DNA from: Schistocerca nitens
Taxonomy: Eukaryota; Arthropoda; Insecta; Orthoptera; Acrididae
Reading direction: 5' to 3'
DNA: 64,000 nt
Assembly: GCF_023898315.1 (NCBI RefSeq)
Contig: NC_064622.1
Span: forward strand, 80,291,387-80,355,386
The notes below the pieces were generated by a model that worked only from the letters and a program-made list of their open reading frames with translations, was not told the DNA's origin and searched no databases. The position numbers were made by a program, and so were the translations under genes. The stretch's first letter is position 1; every line of letters begins with the position of its first letter. Positions 34,167-45,641 of this stretch are shown one piece after another.

Positions 34167-35560
34167 CACTGCTGGCCACCGTAAATGCAACACCAACAAA
34201 GACAAGCGGTAGCACAACATGATTTATTTTGTAGATAACATGTTGACCAAGTATCAAATGATTACGTTTACAGACGTCTGTGACATGAGGTTCCTGCCAG
34301 AATCAGTAGCCAGAGCAGCCGCCATTGTTGGAGATCACCGCTGCCACACGTCTCGGCATTGAGTCAAAGAGACGTTGGATGTGGTCCTGGGGTACAGCAG
34401 CCCAAGCAGCTTCCACACGTTACCAAAGATCATCTGGTGTGGCAGCTGGGGATGTAATCTGGGTCACTCGTTGAGCAACCATGGACCACATGTTTTCTAT
34501 CGGCGAAAGATCCGGAGAGCGAGCCGGCCAGGGAAGCAATTCAATCTGGTTATTGACGAAGAACCTTTGGACAATGCGTGCCTCGTGTGGTCGCGCATTA
34601 TCCTGTTGAAATATGACTGTGGCCGAGCCCTGAAGGTAAGGAAGGACAACTGGCTCCAGCACCTCGGATATGTAGCGCCGGCTATTTAAAGTACCGGCAA
34701 TGCGTACTAGAGGCGTGCGAGAGTAATATCCAATACCGCCCCATACCATAATACCCAGTGCAAGACCAGTGTGGCGGTGCATAATGCAGCTGTCCAGCAT
34801 CCTCTCTCCACGGTGTCTCCACACTCGAATCCGACCATCGTGGTGCTGCAGACAGAAGCGTGCCTCGTCAGTAAAGACAACGTCATTCCATTCTGCCGTC
34901 CACATCCGTCTGTCATCACACCATTGGCGACGGAGACGTCTGTGGTTCTGCGTCAGTGGTAGACGAAGCAATGGACGTCTTGCGGACAGACCACTCTGCT
35001 GTTAACGGCGTCGAATGGTACGCGCAGACACTGGATGATGCGTTACAGACGCAATGTGCTGTGCTATGGTTCGGGATGTCACTGAGCGATCCGTCACTGC
35101 CATGCGCACAATTTGCAGTGGTGCACCGAGGTGAATGCGATCGACCACGTCGGTCCGTCGTACCCTCCTGCATGCAACGGTCACATATCCGCATTACAGT
35201 TGTTTGGTTTCGTCCAACACGACTAGCGATTTCTCTGTATGATAATCCACAATCTCGGTAAGCCACTGTCCTTCCTCTGTCGAACTCGGATACTTGATCA
35301 AAAGATGTTCGCTGTTGTCTACGAGGCATAACTGATCGTCGTGTGAAATAACCACAAGGTAAACACACGTGCCGAACGTACACTCGTCGAAATCGCCAAG
35401 CCTTAAATGGCGCTATGAGGTAGCGCCACAGGCGCGCGTGATGTGCGTCTGCGCTGAAATTCTAATCAGTTGCATATCTCATCGCTGCAAACCCATGGTG
35501 TAAATTTCACTTGATTCGGATGCTTACTTCAGGGTGTTGCATTTACGGTGGCCAGCAGTG
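34167..35560 (-). mobile_element. Tc1-like transposon in the LTR
   Basis: 1,394 bp with perfect 28-bp inverted termini starting CACTGCTGGCCACCGTAAAT, flanked by TA (34165-34166 and 35561-35562). It contains a damaged transposase gene. It is a different family from the element at 16791. The LTR copies at 5188 and 29310 provide two empty sites. Confidence 0.93.
34303..35329 (-). pseudogene. Tc1-like transposase, two frameshifts and one stop
   Basis: The start Met is at 35329 ('MPRRQQRTSFDQVSEFDRG'), followed by a helix-turn-helix ('LSYREIASRVGRNQTTVM'). The frame shifts near 35170 into a second frame ('VTSRTIAQHIASVTHHPVSA'), then near 34985 into a third frame holding the whole catalytic core: D in 'VVFTDEARF', D in 'FQQDNARPH', E in 'SPDLSPIENMW', with 34 residues between the last two. 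A TAA at 34420 interrupts the end; homology continues to the stop at 34303. All three catalytic residues remain, so the damage is recent, but the copy cannot make a full enzyme. Confidence 0.9.
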
Positions 35561-35796
35561 TATATAGCAGTTCACGACAAATTACAAAACTCCGCCATCT
35601 CTCTCCCCACATCCACCACTGCTGGCGGCTCACCTCCAACTGCGCAACGCTACGCGCTGTTCACAGCCAGCTGCCTAACACTACAATGGCGAGTATTACA
35701 ACAATGCAAAGCAGCCACAGACTGCACACAGCACAGCCAGTGATTTTCATACAGAGGTGGCGTTACCAATAAAAAAACCTAAACAGCCTAATTACA

Positions 35797-37328
35797 ATCT
35801 ATTCTACAAAAATCCCCTTTGTCCGTATCCATACTTCTTCGAAATGTTCCCACACTAAATCCTACAACATAACTCGTTAAACAATTATCTTCATATTAAC
35901 CTTAAACCACACTCACGCATCATTCATACCGCTAAGACACATTTATAACATTTTACATACACAAAAATATATAATAATACTTTATGAAAATACTAGAACA
36001 TTTTATGAAAAACATTCTATTACTTTAGTGCACTCTACTGGGCACAATCGAAACTAAAATCATAGTCCCCCTATCCAATATTTTCCTCTACCGTCTGATA
36101 AACTATGTGCGCGTCCAGTCTCGCGTCACCATCTGTCACTATCCAGCTCTGAGACACATCTCCCACTTAACCGCCTCCAAGGCAGGATTGGTATACGGCG
36201 CTACGCCTCAACAGGGAGACGCGCTAGTTCTGGGAGGAATCTTCACAACGGATTAACGACCAGATCCTGGTTCAATGTTCATTCTGAGAGTGGATTTTAG
36301 ATGTCCCACGCTCGTTTAGGCAAACTTTGGGCTGGTCTACAGATACCGCCTCAGAGGATAAAATGTACAAAGAGGTAACATATCATAATCCAGAGAACAA
36401 AGTTTACATGTGAAAAATGACATAGGCCTGAGAACTCCAGGAATGTACAGAATACTGTGGCGGTGGACAGATTTAGGTTACACAGACTATGCTTACTACT
36501 GAACACCACTGTATAGAATATGAGATGTGTTTCCCCAAAGGATATTCTCAGAAATCAGTGAGCACGCTCTGTTAAAAGGACACCAAATCTCGTTCGAAGA
36601 AACTACTATAATAGTAGGGCAGTATCAACTTTGATCCACTCTGACCTTAATCAAGAAATAAACCAATAATTAGAAATGAAAAGCACAATCTTTGTCTCCC
36701 TCCCCCTTTTCCCCTCGCCATCTCCCTATTTCCAGCCAACCATAGCGCACTATTAAAATCCAAAATGGCTGAAATAGCCCAACTGTGAAAAAGAAAATTT
36801 AAAAGCCATCCCCGAACGCCCCCCCCCCCGCCCCCCATATCTACAACCGATCACCCTGTGCAGTACTCCTCCTTATCTCCACCCAGTGACAGCACATTAT
36901 TAAAGAAGTCCAAGATGGTGGAAGTATGCTAGTTGTGTTAATGGAAAATATAAAACGCTCCCTCCCTTAGTGGAAACAGACCAACTATGTGGTTTCTAGC
37001 CCACACCACCTCTTCACTCCAAACCATCACTATTTAGTATGGAGCCAAATTAAATTATTTCCAACGGACACTTCGCTATCTAAAATCAATCACAATGTAG
37101 TATTCAAAAAATAGCAACAAGCATGTGGTACAAAATTACGTAACCCAGGAATTAAAGTCAACGATGTTCATTACTTCCGAAAGACGTGAAAACGGGAACA
37201 AATTATATTATTTGCATGCGCATATATGCCTATGGAGTAACTAATTAACACAACTGCTAGCTCAAAGATATGCATTAAATATGCAAAAAGTAGCCTACAC
37301 ATTGCATAGTGTTCCATCTCCCTTCCTT
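35797..37328. other. Unassigned DNA
   Basis: No gene recognised. It contains a C-rich tract at 36820-36836 and low-complexity pyrimidine DNA at 36690-36730. Short open frames show no domain. Confidence 0.4.
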
Positions 37329-37340
37329 CCTCCAGTCACA

Positions 37341-37488
37341 AAAAAATGGTTCAAATGGCTCTGAGCACTATGGGACTTAACATCTAGACCTTAGAACTAC
37401 TGCCCGAGGCAGGATTCGAAACTGCGACCGTAGCGGTCGCGCGGTTCCAGACTGAAGCGCCTAGAACCGCTTGGCCACACTGACCGGC
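37341..37488 (-). mobile_element. tRNA-headed SINE with internal deletion
   Basis: Antisense SINE flanked by the 12-bp repeat cctccagtcaca (37329-37340 and 37489-37500). The head and B box are intact near 37410-37488, but the middle of the body (the 'ctaactaacctaagg' part) is missing compared with 58597-58764. Confidence 0.9.
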
Positions 37489-37500
37489 CCTCCAGTCACA

Positions 37501-37935
37501 GCCCAGTATTAAAATACAAGAGCCAATTACAATGTAGTTTCGTCTGGGTTGTGTGCTCAAAAGTATTCCAAGGGGATGAATAATTCATATTAAAAAAGTA
37601 ACATATGTCTCGTCTCTCCCACCCATTCAGAGCTTAGTATTACTATTACAGGTCAGCTCCGCCCATGTGGAGTGTTCTCAAATGCATCCAAAACATTTTA
37701 TCAAAATACTTTTTGAAGTATCTAAACTGAATAAAATATTGAAGATTATGTCAAGTATGTTTGCGTTACTGACTTCCAAACGAAAGTTTTTAGACTAGCT
37801 CACCAAATGAATTGCTGAAGTTCATTCAAAGCTATGTACCATCCACTATGTAATAATGGAACGAGTATGCAACATAATTGAAATCCAATGTTCCTTATAA
37901 ATTATAAATAACGAATTAGGAATGTGTACTCTTCG
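37501..37935. other. Unassigned DNA
   Basis: AT-rich, no gene or shared repeat recognised. Confidence 0.4.
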
Positions 37936-38500
37936 CTAGTAATTGGGGCTCACTTCGAAACAGGACTCAGCACTGAAAACAATTCTGCTCCGGTCAATAT
38001 CATTCGTGGCAGAAGATGCGTCTGGATACACTGTGGTCAGTGGTTGGATACCAGCTTGACTGTCGTCCGCCATATGGCTCAGGAACCAGGAGCAATGGTC
38101 TGAAGAGGCATTTATTATCATACTAGAACCCTGTTCTGGTTGTAATCTACTGCAACATAACAGCACAGCTGGTGTATCGACTGTATTCTACACCCTGTTT
38201 TCTTATCCTTCATGGCAAGTCCTCCTGGGCTTAAACTTCAGCAAGATAACGCCTACCTGCACACAGAGAGAGTTTCTATTGCTTATCTTCGTGCTTGTCA
38301 AGCTGTACCTCGGCCAGCAACATCAGTGATTTTTCGCCACTTGAAACCGTTTGCAGCATTATGGGCAGGACCCTCCAAACAACTATGGATTTTGACTATC
38401 GAAGGCTCCAGTTGAACAGAATGTGGCGTGATATCCCTCATGAGACATCCAACAGCTATCAATCAATGCTGACATCAATCTCCAAAATGTTTGAGTAAGT
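37936..38500. pseudogene. Rearranged Tc1-like transposase remnant B
   Basis: Minus strand, about 38090-37936: the part around the first catalytic Asp, here changed ('SRIVFSAESCFEVSPN', Asp to Ala). Plus strand, about 38090-38500: the C-terminal half, from a 'GAMV' block (with stops) through 'LQQDNAYLHTERVSIAYLRA', a frameshift, then 'DFSPLETVCSIMGRTLQTT' to 'SISKMFE'. The halves point away from each other, the same arrangement as in remnant A (18756-19510). Non-functional. Confidence 0.75.
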
Positions 38501-38639
38501 ACTACATTCAATGACACTACCTTTCCTTAGCGACAACAGTATATTTAAGCAAGTCACATGTTGGGTTACAGAAGGGTTGCTCTACTGAGAATGCCATTTA
38601 CATGTTCCCTCAACAGATTCTACAAGCATGAAATAATAA

Positions 38640-39083
38640 AACAGCGCTGGTTAGTATTTTCTCCGACCTTTCTAAGGCATTCAACTGTGTGAATCACAGG
38701 ACTCTCCTAGATGAATTGACGTTCTATGGGATTGATGGTATAGTCAACCAATGGATAATGTCATATCTAACCAAAAGAATGCAAAAATTTTGTGCTGACT
38801 GGGGAAAAGTCACGTATGGGATTCACCAAGGTTCAGTCTTATGTCCGCTTCTGTTCCTCATACATGTAAACGAATTTCAGTCTCTAGTACAACAAGCAGA
38901 AGTAGTTATTTTTTCAGATGCCACTAACATTGTAATAAGTCCAAACACATGTACAGAAACAGAAGAAATGGTAAACAAATTTATTAAAAATATCAGTGAG
39001 TGGTTTTTTGTGAATGATCCCACCTCTAATTTTAAAAAGAAACAATATATTCAGTTCTGCACTCTAGTGGTATTACACCAATG
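38640..39083 (+). pseudogene. LINE reverse transcriptase fragment
   Basis: The 'FSDLSKAFNCVNHRTLLDEL' motif precedes an open block with 'YGIHQGSVLCPLLFLIHVNE' (usual PQGSVLGPLLF partly altered). The catalytic box is changed: 'VIFSDATNIVIS' replaces the FADD motif, losing the second Asp. The block ends at a stop at 39083; later sequence is in other frames. Inactive. Confidence 0.8.
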
Positions 39084-39632
39084 ATGAGTGTTACAAATGG
39101 GAAGGAAATAATAAATAGGGTGACCGTTTCAAGGTTCTCAGGGAACCATACTGATAAGAATGTAAATTGGAAAAAAAATTTTGGAACTCCTAAAACAACT
39201 TAGCTAGTCCACATTAGTCCTTAGAATCATTTCAGTAAGTTCACATATTGAGCATATTTTCAATCAATAATTTCATATGAATAATGTTCTGGGGTAACTC
39301 ATCTTTAAGAAAAAAATTCTTCATTGAGCTACAACGTTCTGTAAGAATAATATGTGGTGCTCACCCACAATCATCTTGTAGACATTTGTTTAAAGAGTCG
39401 GGTAGTATATTAATTCCTTCGTGAAGTTTGTTGTAAATAATTTACTACATTTCAAAAGAAACAATCATGTATGTAATAACAATATCATGAGGAAAAATGC
39501 TGTTCATTACTCCTCGTTAAGGCTGTATTTAGCACAAGGAGGGGTGCAGAATGCTGCACAAAAACTTTTGATCACTTACCCAGTCATATAAAATGTCTGA
39601 TAGAAAATGAAGTAAAATTTGAAAACAAACTG

Positions 39633-39834
39633 CCACGCTGGATTAGCCGAGCGGTCTAAGGCGGTGCAGTCATGGACAGTGCGGCTGGTCCCGGTGGAGG
39701 TTCGAGTCCTCCCTCGGGCATAGGTGTGTGTGTTTGTCCTTAGGATACTTTAGGTTAAGTAGTGTGTAAGCTTAGGGACTGATAACCTTAGCAGTTAAGT
39801 CCCATAAGATTTCACACACATTTGAACATTTTTT
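39633..39834 (+). mobile_element. tRNA-headed SINE (type II tRNA head)
   Basis: Flanked by a perfect 12-bp repeat gaaaacaaactg (39621-39632 and 39835-39846). The head 'gattagccgagcggtctaag' has a long variable arm and a B box (ggttcgagtcc, 39699), like tRNA-Leu or tRNA-Ser. The body is the variant also seen at 7044. Confidence 0.92.
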
Positions 39835-40367
39835 GAAAACAAACTGACAAAGTTTCTGCTTGACACCTCCTTCTATTTGTAGAAGAACTCCTATCACTGT
39901 AATATGTAAAAGTTGATAGGTAGGAATTACTAACTCACATGTATACTTTTTTCTTTTTGTAATTAAAAAAAGACCTTAAAATATGTAGAAATTAATTTGT
40001 GATGTGAATGTAACATGACTCATTCCACATCATTATGATCTATCATGCAAAATAATCCATGGAACATGTAACTAACTGACTAACTAACTAACAAACAAAC
40101 TAGCTAAGCCAAATAACTGCTTGCATAAGGGCCAAAGATCGACCAACATGTTTTTGACTTGCTCAGTTTATGCTCTTTCTCTGAAGAAAATCATCCAATT
40201 TTTCTGAAATCGTAATCTTTTGTTTGTACATGTACATCACATGTACTGATCTCCAGCCTATTCCGACAATTCGTTTGTGGTGCGTCGTTTTATTGTGTTG
40301 GAGTGTATGTAACATTTCACATACGTTGCATGCACAATGAGGTTTTAAATACACGTAACACCTCGTT

Positions 40368-40830
40368 CCTAACGCCTAATGGCTAATAGCTAACAGCTAA
40401 CTGCTAATACTTAATGACAAACTGCTAATGCTTCATGCCTGATATGTAAGCCCTAATGGCTAATGGTTACTGAGTGCTGATTATCACCTATACATAACAC
40501 CTAATTCCTAATGCCTAAATCCTAATGGCTAACGGCTAACAGCTAATGACTAACAGATAATGGCTGAGGGTTAACCACTAACACATAACACATGATGCCT
40601 AAAGTCTAACACCTGTTGCCTAATACCCAATACCTAACTGCTATTAGCTAACTGCTTGTATGTAGCAGATAATACCTAATGGTAAATGACTAATGCATAT
40701 TACCTAACGCCTTTGGCCAATGGCTAATGGTTGTCACTGAAGACTTAATACCTAATGATATAGTGTAATTCCTAATACCTAACATCAAACTTTTAATGCT
40801 TATCAACTAATGTGTAACAGCTAACAGCTA
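40368..40830. repeat. Degenerate heptamer minisatellite
   Basis: About 460 bp built from diverged copies of a 7-bp unit of the form ctaatgg / ctaacag / ctaatac, best preserved at 40372-40420 and 40520-40560. No coding potential. Confidence 0.75.
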
Positions 40831-41263
40831 GTAGCTATGGACGATGCTGAAAAACTGTGTAGGATGATGTAGAAAATACACTAAAGTTCTACATTTCCAC
40901 TGTGTGTGACAGCATAAAATGTAATAGTTCCCTGTGAAAATTTGCATAAAATAAAATTATCATATATTGTTTTTCCATCTTATTCCTCAGTAACGTATTA
41001 AAGTAATATGTTAATTTTGAAACAGTTGCCTGTGAGTTAAGAAATGATTACTAGACAACTTAGGTGTGTACAGTAGCTATTTGTAATAAATACAGAGATA
41101 TATGTGGGCATAAATGATGGTTACCTTTTTGACTTTGGAATCATACCTTTAATAATATTATGCCAGGGTAAGCTTATGTTCAGATTAATCTTTGACTTCC
41201 ACAGAAATAATTTACCTTGATACCATCATAAATTTTAATAGAGATCAATTATCACACCTGCAG

Positions 41264-41352
41264 TGATCAATGATCAGTTATGGTCAGTGATGACTGATGG
41301 CCATTGAACAGTGATAATCAGCAATCACTGATGGTTAGCAATCGGTGATGGT
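41264..41352. repeat. Degenerate 'gatggtcagt' repeat
   Basis: Short array of related words (atggtcagtgatgactgatgg, with variants) on the plus strand. Old and diverged. Confidence 0.6.
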
Positions 41353-41639
41353 CAGTATTTCCCACGGCACGAGCCATGGCACTTTTTTCCCTCTGCTCTT
41401 CAAATCGCTACCCTCACTCGCGTTTCGTCCACTATCTATCACCTGATGGACCGTGTTAATGCGTAGCCTTACCCAGACGCACGGACAACATCACAGCCCA
41501 GCATCCTGTGATCCACTTACTAGATAACTAACATGTTTACGGAGGTGACAGTAGAACTTTTGGTTTGGTCACCACGTTGGTGCGGGCGTAGAGGGGCCCC
41601 ATCTCTCAGTAATCAATAGGCATTATGCATAAGACTTTA

Positions 41640-41835
41640 GCATTACTTTTTAGTGATAAGCGTTTGTCATTTGGTGGTAACCACCGTAGTCTGAATGGTG
41701 GCCATAAAACGGAGGAATATTGGCCTTCTGAGGGAATGGTTGCCACATAGTAGGGGGATTTGTGAACACTTAGGTCGAATGGAGGGCACCTAGGGAAATG
41801 GTAACCACCTAATAGACAAATGGTGACCACCTCGT
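41640..41835. repeat. Degenerate minisatellite, about 22-bp unit
   Basis: About eight diverged units of the form aaatggtaaccacctaatag. The last two units (41796-41839) are best preserved. Confidence 0.65.
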
Positions 41836-42460
41836 TGTAAACCAGTGCTGCTGAAACTAAAAATTCTTATCAATAATGACAATAAGCAATCTGTGAGTAT
41901 TTTAGTAAGTAATAGAGACGATTTAGATGCGGCAATATTCATTCTGCATGCAATGTTCGAGAAATCTTACATATAATGATCAAAATTTTGTTTTATTAGA
42001 ATTTTCTTGGAGGACCGGCATGTCTTACGGTAAGGATGCCAAAAGTGCTGAAATATTTAATGTCTGAAGCATCAGTGTGTTCTCAAAGTGTGAGAAATCT
42101 CACAAAAAATGAAAATTTTATTTATTGTCAAGATATCGACTCTAATAATGTCTTTGAAAATGCCACATCTCTCAATGTTATCGTCTTTGACTGTGTCTCT
42201 TCTGAATGTGTTTGTAAACGGTCGACGTCGTTTTGCAGTTGAAGTGATATGTCGTAAGAAAAGGCCTTATTCTTTCCCAAAATCGAACTCCTTATTCCTT
42301 CCTTTCCTAAAAAAAAAAAATCGTGTTGTGCATGTTGTGATATCTTTTACTACACGTTGTAACAGTTGATTACAGGTTTTATTTTAGCGATCCATAGTTT
42401 CCTGAAATGCCACAGAAGTTTGCTTTCGGTAATACCTAACGTCTACTGTATATTTCATTA
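41836..42460. other. Unassigned AT-rich DNA
   Basis: No gene recognised; short open frames in 42036-42369 have no known domain. Confidence 0.4.
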
Positions 42461-42462
42461 TG

Positions 42463-43060
42463 CTGCATTATCTTCGCTCCCTCCTCGTAAAATGTTGATG
42501 AAAGAAAGAGATATTAGACGATGATAATACACATAATTCATCGAACTGAACGCACTTTACATATTTAGATACTGTTACAACATATTCATTACATTTTTCA
42601 TTCATTTTAGAATATATTGTGACATCATAGCTTTGGTATGGTGATTAATTTGAGCCTTACAATATTTTTCTTGTACGAGACCTCAACTAAGTGCCCAATG
42701 ATTTTTGCAGTGATTGGTATCGATTATACTTTTCTAGTGATACATTATCTTCACTCTACCCTTACCCCTGACAATAATTTTGATGTAAACAGATTGTGAC
42801 AATCCAAGCATGAACATCACACTTTTTGCACAAATTTAACACACTTCACGTGTTTAGATACTGTTGCAACGTAAACATTACATTTTCTGTCGTGTACTGT
42901 AAGATCATAGGTGAGGTAAAACAATTAATATGAGCCTCATAGAGTTTTTTCTTGTACGTACCTTCAAGTAGGTTCCCAGATAATGGATGTAATCATTGCA
43001 CGTTTTACATTCCCGACGTATTTTGGAGACATTTTAGAACATTGTGAGATCATAGATATG
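42463..43060. repeat. Old tandem duplication, 280-290 bp unit
   Basis: The segment from about 42465 is repeated from about 42743: 'atcttcgctccctc' against 'atcttcactctacc' (offset 277), and 'tttagatactgtt' at 42564 against 42853 (offset 289). 'ttcttgtacg' is also repeated. A third partial unit seems to start near 43010. Diverged by substitutions and small gaps; non-coding. Confidence 0.65.
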
Positions 43061-44440
43061 GAAAATAATTAGTTTATAGCTCTGTTGTCTCAAACCATGT
43101 GTGCTTTACAGATCGAACTCTGAACGCTTCTACCCATTCACAGAAACCTGTTGGTGACAGTGAGAAGAACTCATGGCAAAGAGAACAAACTTTTTGTCAC
43201 TTTTTAAAAGTGGAGCCATATGTTGATGACATTATGTAACTGTGATGGGAAACAAAACTTTGGTTTTATTTCATGTTTTCAAGGTTTACGGAATAGTATT
43301 TACTATAAAACGCTTGTTCAACAACTACACGTTTCTAATTCGTTATTTATGCTTTATAAGAAATATTGCAGTTTAATTATTTATAGAGAAATATGTGTAT
43401 TACTTTTTTCCAATGATGCACTGTGAATGATACATAGGTTCTAATGGAATTTACAAATGTGATAGCTAAGCCGGTCCAAAAACGAATTTTTGGATGTCAG
43501 AAATGCAGACATATTTGACAAAATTTTCGGTATTTTAGTCAATTCAGATACTTTAAAGCATTTTTTTGTTGAAAAATATTTTGGCTATATTTCAGGAAGT
43601 CCAGAGGGAACTACCTAGTAATGGTAAACTAGGCTGTAATTGTTGAGAGAGAGAGATAGGTGTGATATTCTTTTATAAGTAATTCGGGTCGTTTGGATAC
43701 TTTTGAACACACGGCCCAGATGAGGCTACATTGAAACTGGCTCTTGCATTTTAGTTCTAGTTTCTGACTAGAGGAGAAGAGAGAGAGTTGGAACACGGAG
43801 CAGAGTGTTCTTCATGTTATGAACGTAATGAATATCTTTGAGCTTTTAGCCATTTCAATTACTGACTTCAGAGATATATACGCGTGTGTATATAATGTAA
43901 TTTGACTCTCTTTTAATGACCTTTGGAAATAATGAATATATTTCACTTTAATCTGAGGGTTGCGTAATTTTTTACCATATACATGCACCTATTTTTAATA
44001 CTACGCTCTGATTACTCTCCATAACTTCTACAAGTGTGAAACTGCACTATCACCTTACCAACATATTACCTCAGGATCGATCCCTACAGGCTAATCAGCC
44101 GCAGAATTTCCAGCAGGAAGTGCTAGTTCGCTTTTAAGCCCCACAGCAGTGAGTGCTAGCTCGCTTTTAAGCCCTCGCTTACCTCCCACCAAAATGGGAA
44201 ACGTACTTAAAACACACGAAATTGACTCCCAGTCGAAAAATAAATAAGTTAAGAATTTGGCATATGATTTAATTACAAGTCTTTTTTGCTCTCTATCTGA
44301 TGGGCGTGTCACATCTTACAAACAGTTTACCACTTTTAAATCGAGAGTGTTTTTAATACTGGCCGAAGTAACTTTTAATTAAATAAGTTAGAAATCATGT
44401 AATAACTTAGACGTATGTCACAAGGTTAAGTAGGGAGGTA
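43061..44440. other. Unassigned DNA
   Basis: AT-rich, with no recognised gene or shared repeat. Confidence 0.4.
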
Positions 44441-44474
44441 TACACGGAAGAACCAAAGAAACTGGTACATCTGC

Positions 44475-45492
44475 CTAATATAGTGTAGGGCCCTCGCGAG
44501 CACGTAAAAGTGCCGCAACAAGACGTGGCATGGGCTCTACTAATGTCTGAAGTAGTGCTGGAGGGAATGGCACCATGAATCCTGCAGGGCTGTCCATAAA
44601 TCCGTAATAGTACGAAGGTGCGGAGGTATTTTCTGAACAGCACGTTGCAAGGCATCCTAGATATATTCAATAATGTCCACGTCTGGGGACTTTGGTGGAC
44701 AGCTGAGGCGTTTACACTCAGAAAAGTGCTCCTGGAGCCTTTCTGTACCAATTCTGGACGTGTGGGGTGTCGCATTGTCCTGCTGGACTTGCCCTAGTCC
44801 ATCGGAATGCACAATGGACATGAGTGCATGCAAGTAATCAAACACGATGCTTATGTACGTGTCACCTGTCAGAATCGTATCTAGACGTATCAGGGGTCGC
44901 ATATTACTCCAACTGCACACACCTCACACCACTACAGAGCATCCACCAGCTTCGATGATGTTTGGTTGAACGGTTCGCACACTGACACTTGTTGATGGTT
45001 CAAATGGCTCTGAGCACTATGGGACTTAACATCTGAGGTCATCAGTCCAAATGGTTCAAATGGCTCTGAGCACTATTGGGACTTAACAGCTATGGTCATC
45101 AGTCCCCTAGAACTTAGAACTACTCAAACTTAACTAACCTAAGGGCATCACACACTTCCATGCCAGAGGCAGGATTCGCACCTGCGACCGTAGCGACTTG
45201 TTGATGGCCCAGCATTGAAATCTGCAGCAATTTGCGGAAGGGCTACACTTCTCTCACGTTGAATGATTCTCTTCAGTCGTGGTTGGTCCCGTTCTTGCAG
45301 GATCTTTTTCCGGCCAGAGCGATGTGGGTGATTTGATGTTTTACCGGGTTTCTGATATTCATGGTACACTCTTGAAATGGTCGTACGGGAAAATCCCCAC
45401 TTCTTTGCTACCTAAGAGATCCTGTGCCCCATCGCCCATGCGCCGACTATAACACCACGTTCAAAGCCACTTAAATCTTTATAACCTGCCAT
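44475..45492 (-). pseudogene. Tc1-like transposase, stops, frameshift and SINE insertion
   Basis: The start Met is at 45492 ('MAGYKDLSGFERG'). A TAG follows about 28 codons later, inside the first helix-turn-helix. 'SRVYHEYQKPGKTSNHPHRS' and 'QPRLKRIIQRERSVALPQIA' (45369-45210) follow. The frame is then cut by the SINE. The C-terminal half keeps 'QVQQDNATPHTSRI' (second Asp) and 'PPKSPDVDIIEYI' (Glu), then a stop and a frameshift before the end at 44475. The first Asp region is not recognisable. Inactive. Confidence 0.85.
44999..45195 (-). mobile_element. tRNA-headed SINE, head truncated, tail duplicated
   Basis: Flanked by a perfect 12-bp repeat acttgttgatgg (44987-44998 and 45196-45207). 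The tail block 'caaatggctctgagcacta' occurs twice, separated by 'catctgaggtcatcagtcc', so the 3' end is partly duplicated. The insertion ends within the tRNA head ('gcgaccgtagcg'), a 5' truncation. Confidence 0.92.
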
Positions 45493-45641
45493 TGTAGCAG
45501 CAGTAAACGGTCAAACAACTGCGCCAGACACCTGTTGTCTCATATCGGCGTTGCCCACTGCAGCGCCGTATTCTACCTGTTTACATATCTCTAGGTTTTG
45601 AATACGCATGCCTATACCAGTTTCTTTGGCGCTTCTTTGTA

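Larger units (their letters stand above)
29310..35796 (-). mobile_element. Gag-only LTR retrotransposon, copy 2, complete but deleted
   Basis: LTRs at 29310-29862 (3' LTR) and 33848-35796 (5' LTR, enlarged by a Tc1 insertion), flanked by a 4-bp direct repeat atct (29306-29309 and 35797-35800). A G-rich purine stretch on the minus strand (atgggggcta, beside 29863) sits where a polypurine tract belongs. Compared with copy 1, 2,963 bp of internal DNA (copy 1 positions 1526-4488) are missing at 33150/33151, removing most of gag. The post-gag region contains a 54-bp tandem repeat. No pol frame exists in either copy. Confidence 0.92.
33848..35796 (-). repeat. 5' LTR of LTR copy 2, interrupted by a Tc1 element
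   Basis: LTR halves 33848-34164 and 35563-35796 match the 3' LTR closely, joined in other copies at an 'aatatatatag' site. The Tc1 element at 34167-35560 sits between them with duplicated TA. Confidence 0.92.
38548..40105 (+). mobile_element. CR1/Jockey-group LINE, 5' truncated, decayed
   Basis: Plus-strand LINE with RT homology from about 38600 to 39083, decayed C-terminal coding DNA to about 39900, and a 3' end 'tccatggaacatgtaact' followed by a (TAAC)n-type tail at 40072-40105. The tail differs from the ATGTAG tail of the 9235 and 55451 LINEs, so it is another family. A SINE is inserted at 39633-39834. Confidence 0.8.
44441..45641 (-). mobile_element. Tc1-like transposon, third family, decayed
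   Basis: Ends are TATACACGGAAG...AAACTGGTA and TATACAAAGAAG...AAACTGGTA (inverted, about 30 bp, imperfect), with TA at the outer edges. It encodes a broken transposase on the minus strand and contains a SINE (44999-45195). Confidence 0.85.

Noticed and set aside
40368-40830. CRISPR-like array
   Set aside because: Units are short, diverged and contiguous without spacers; it is a degenerate minisatellite in a eukaryotic genome.
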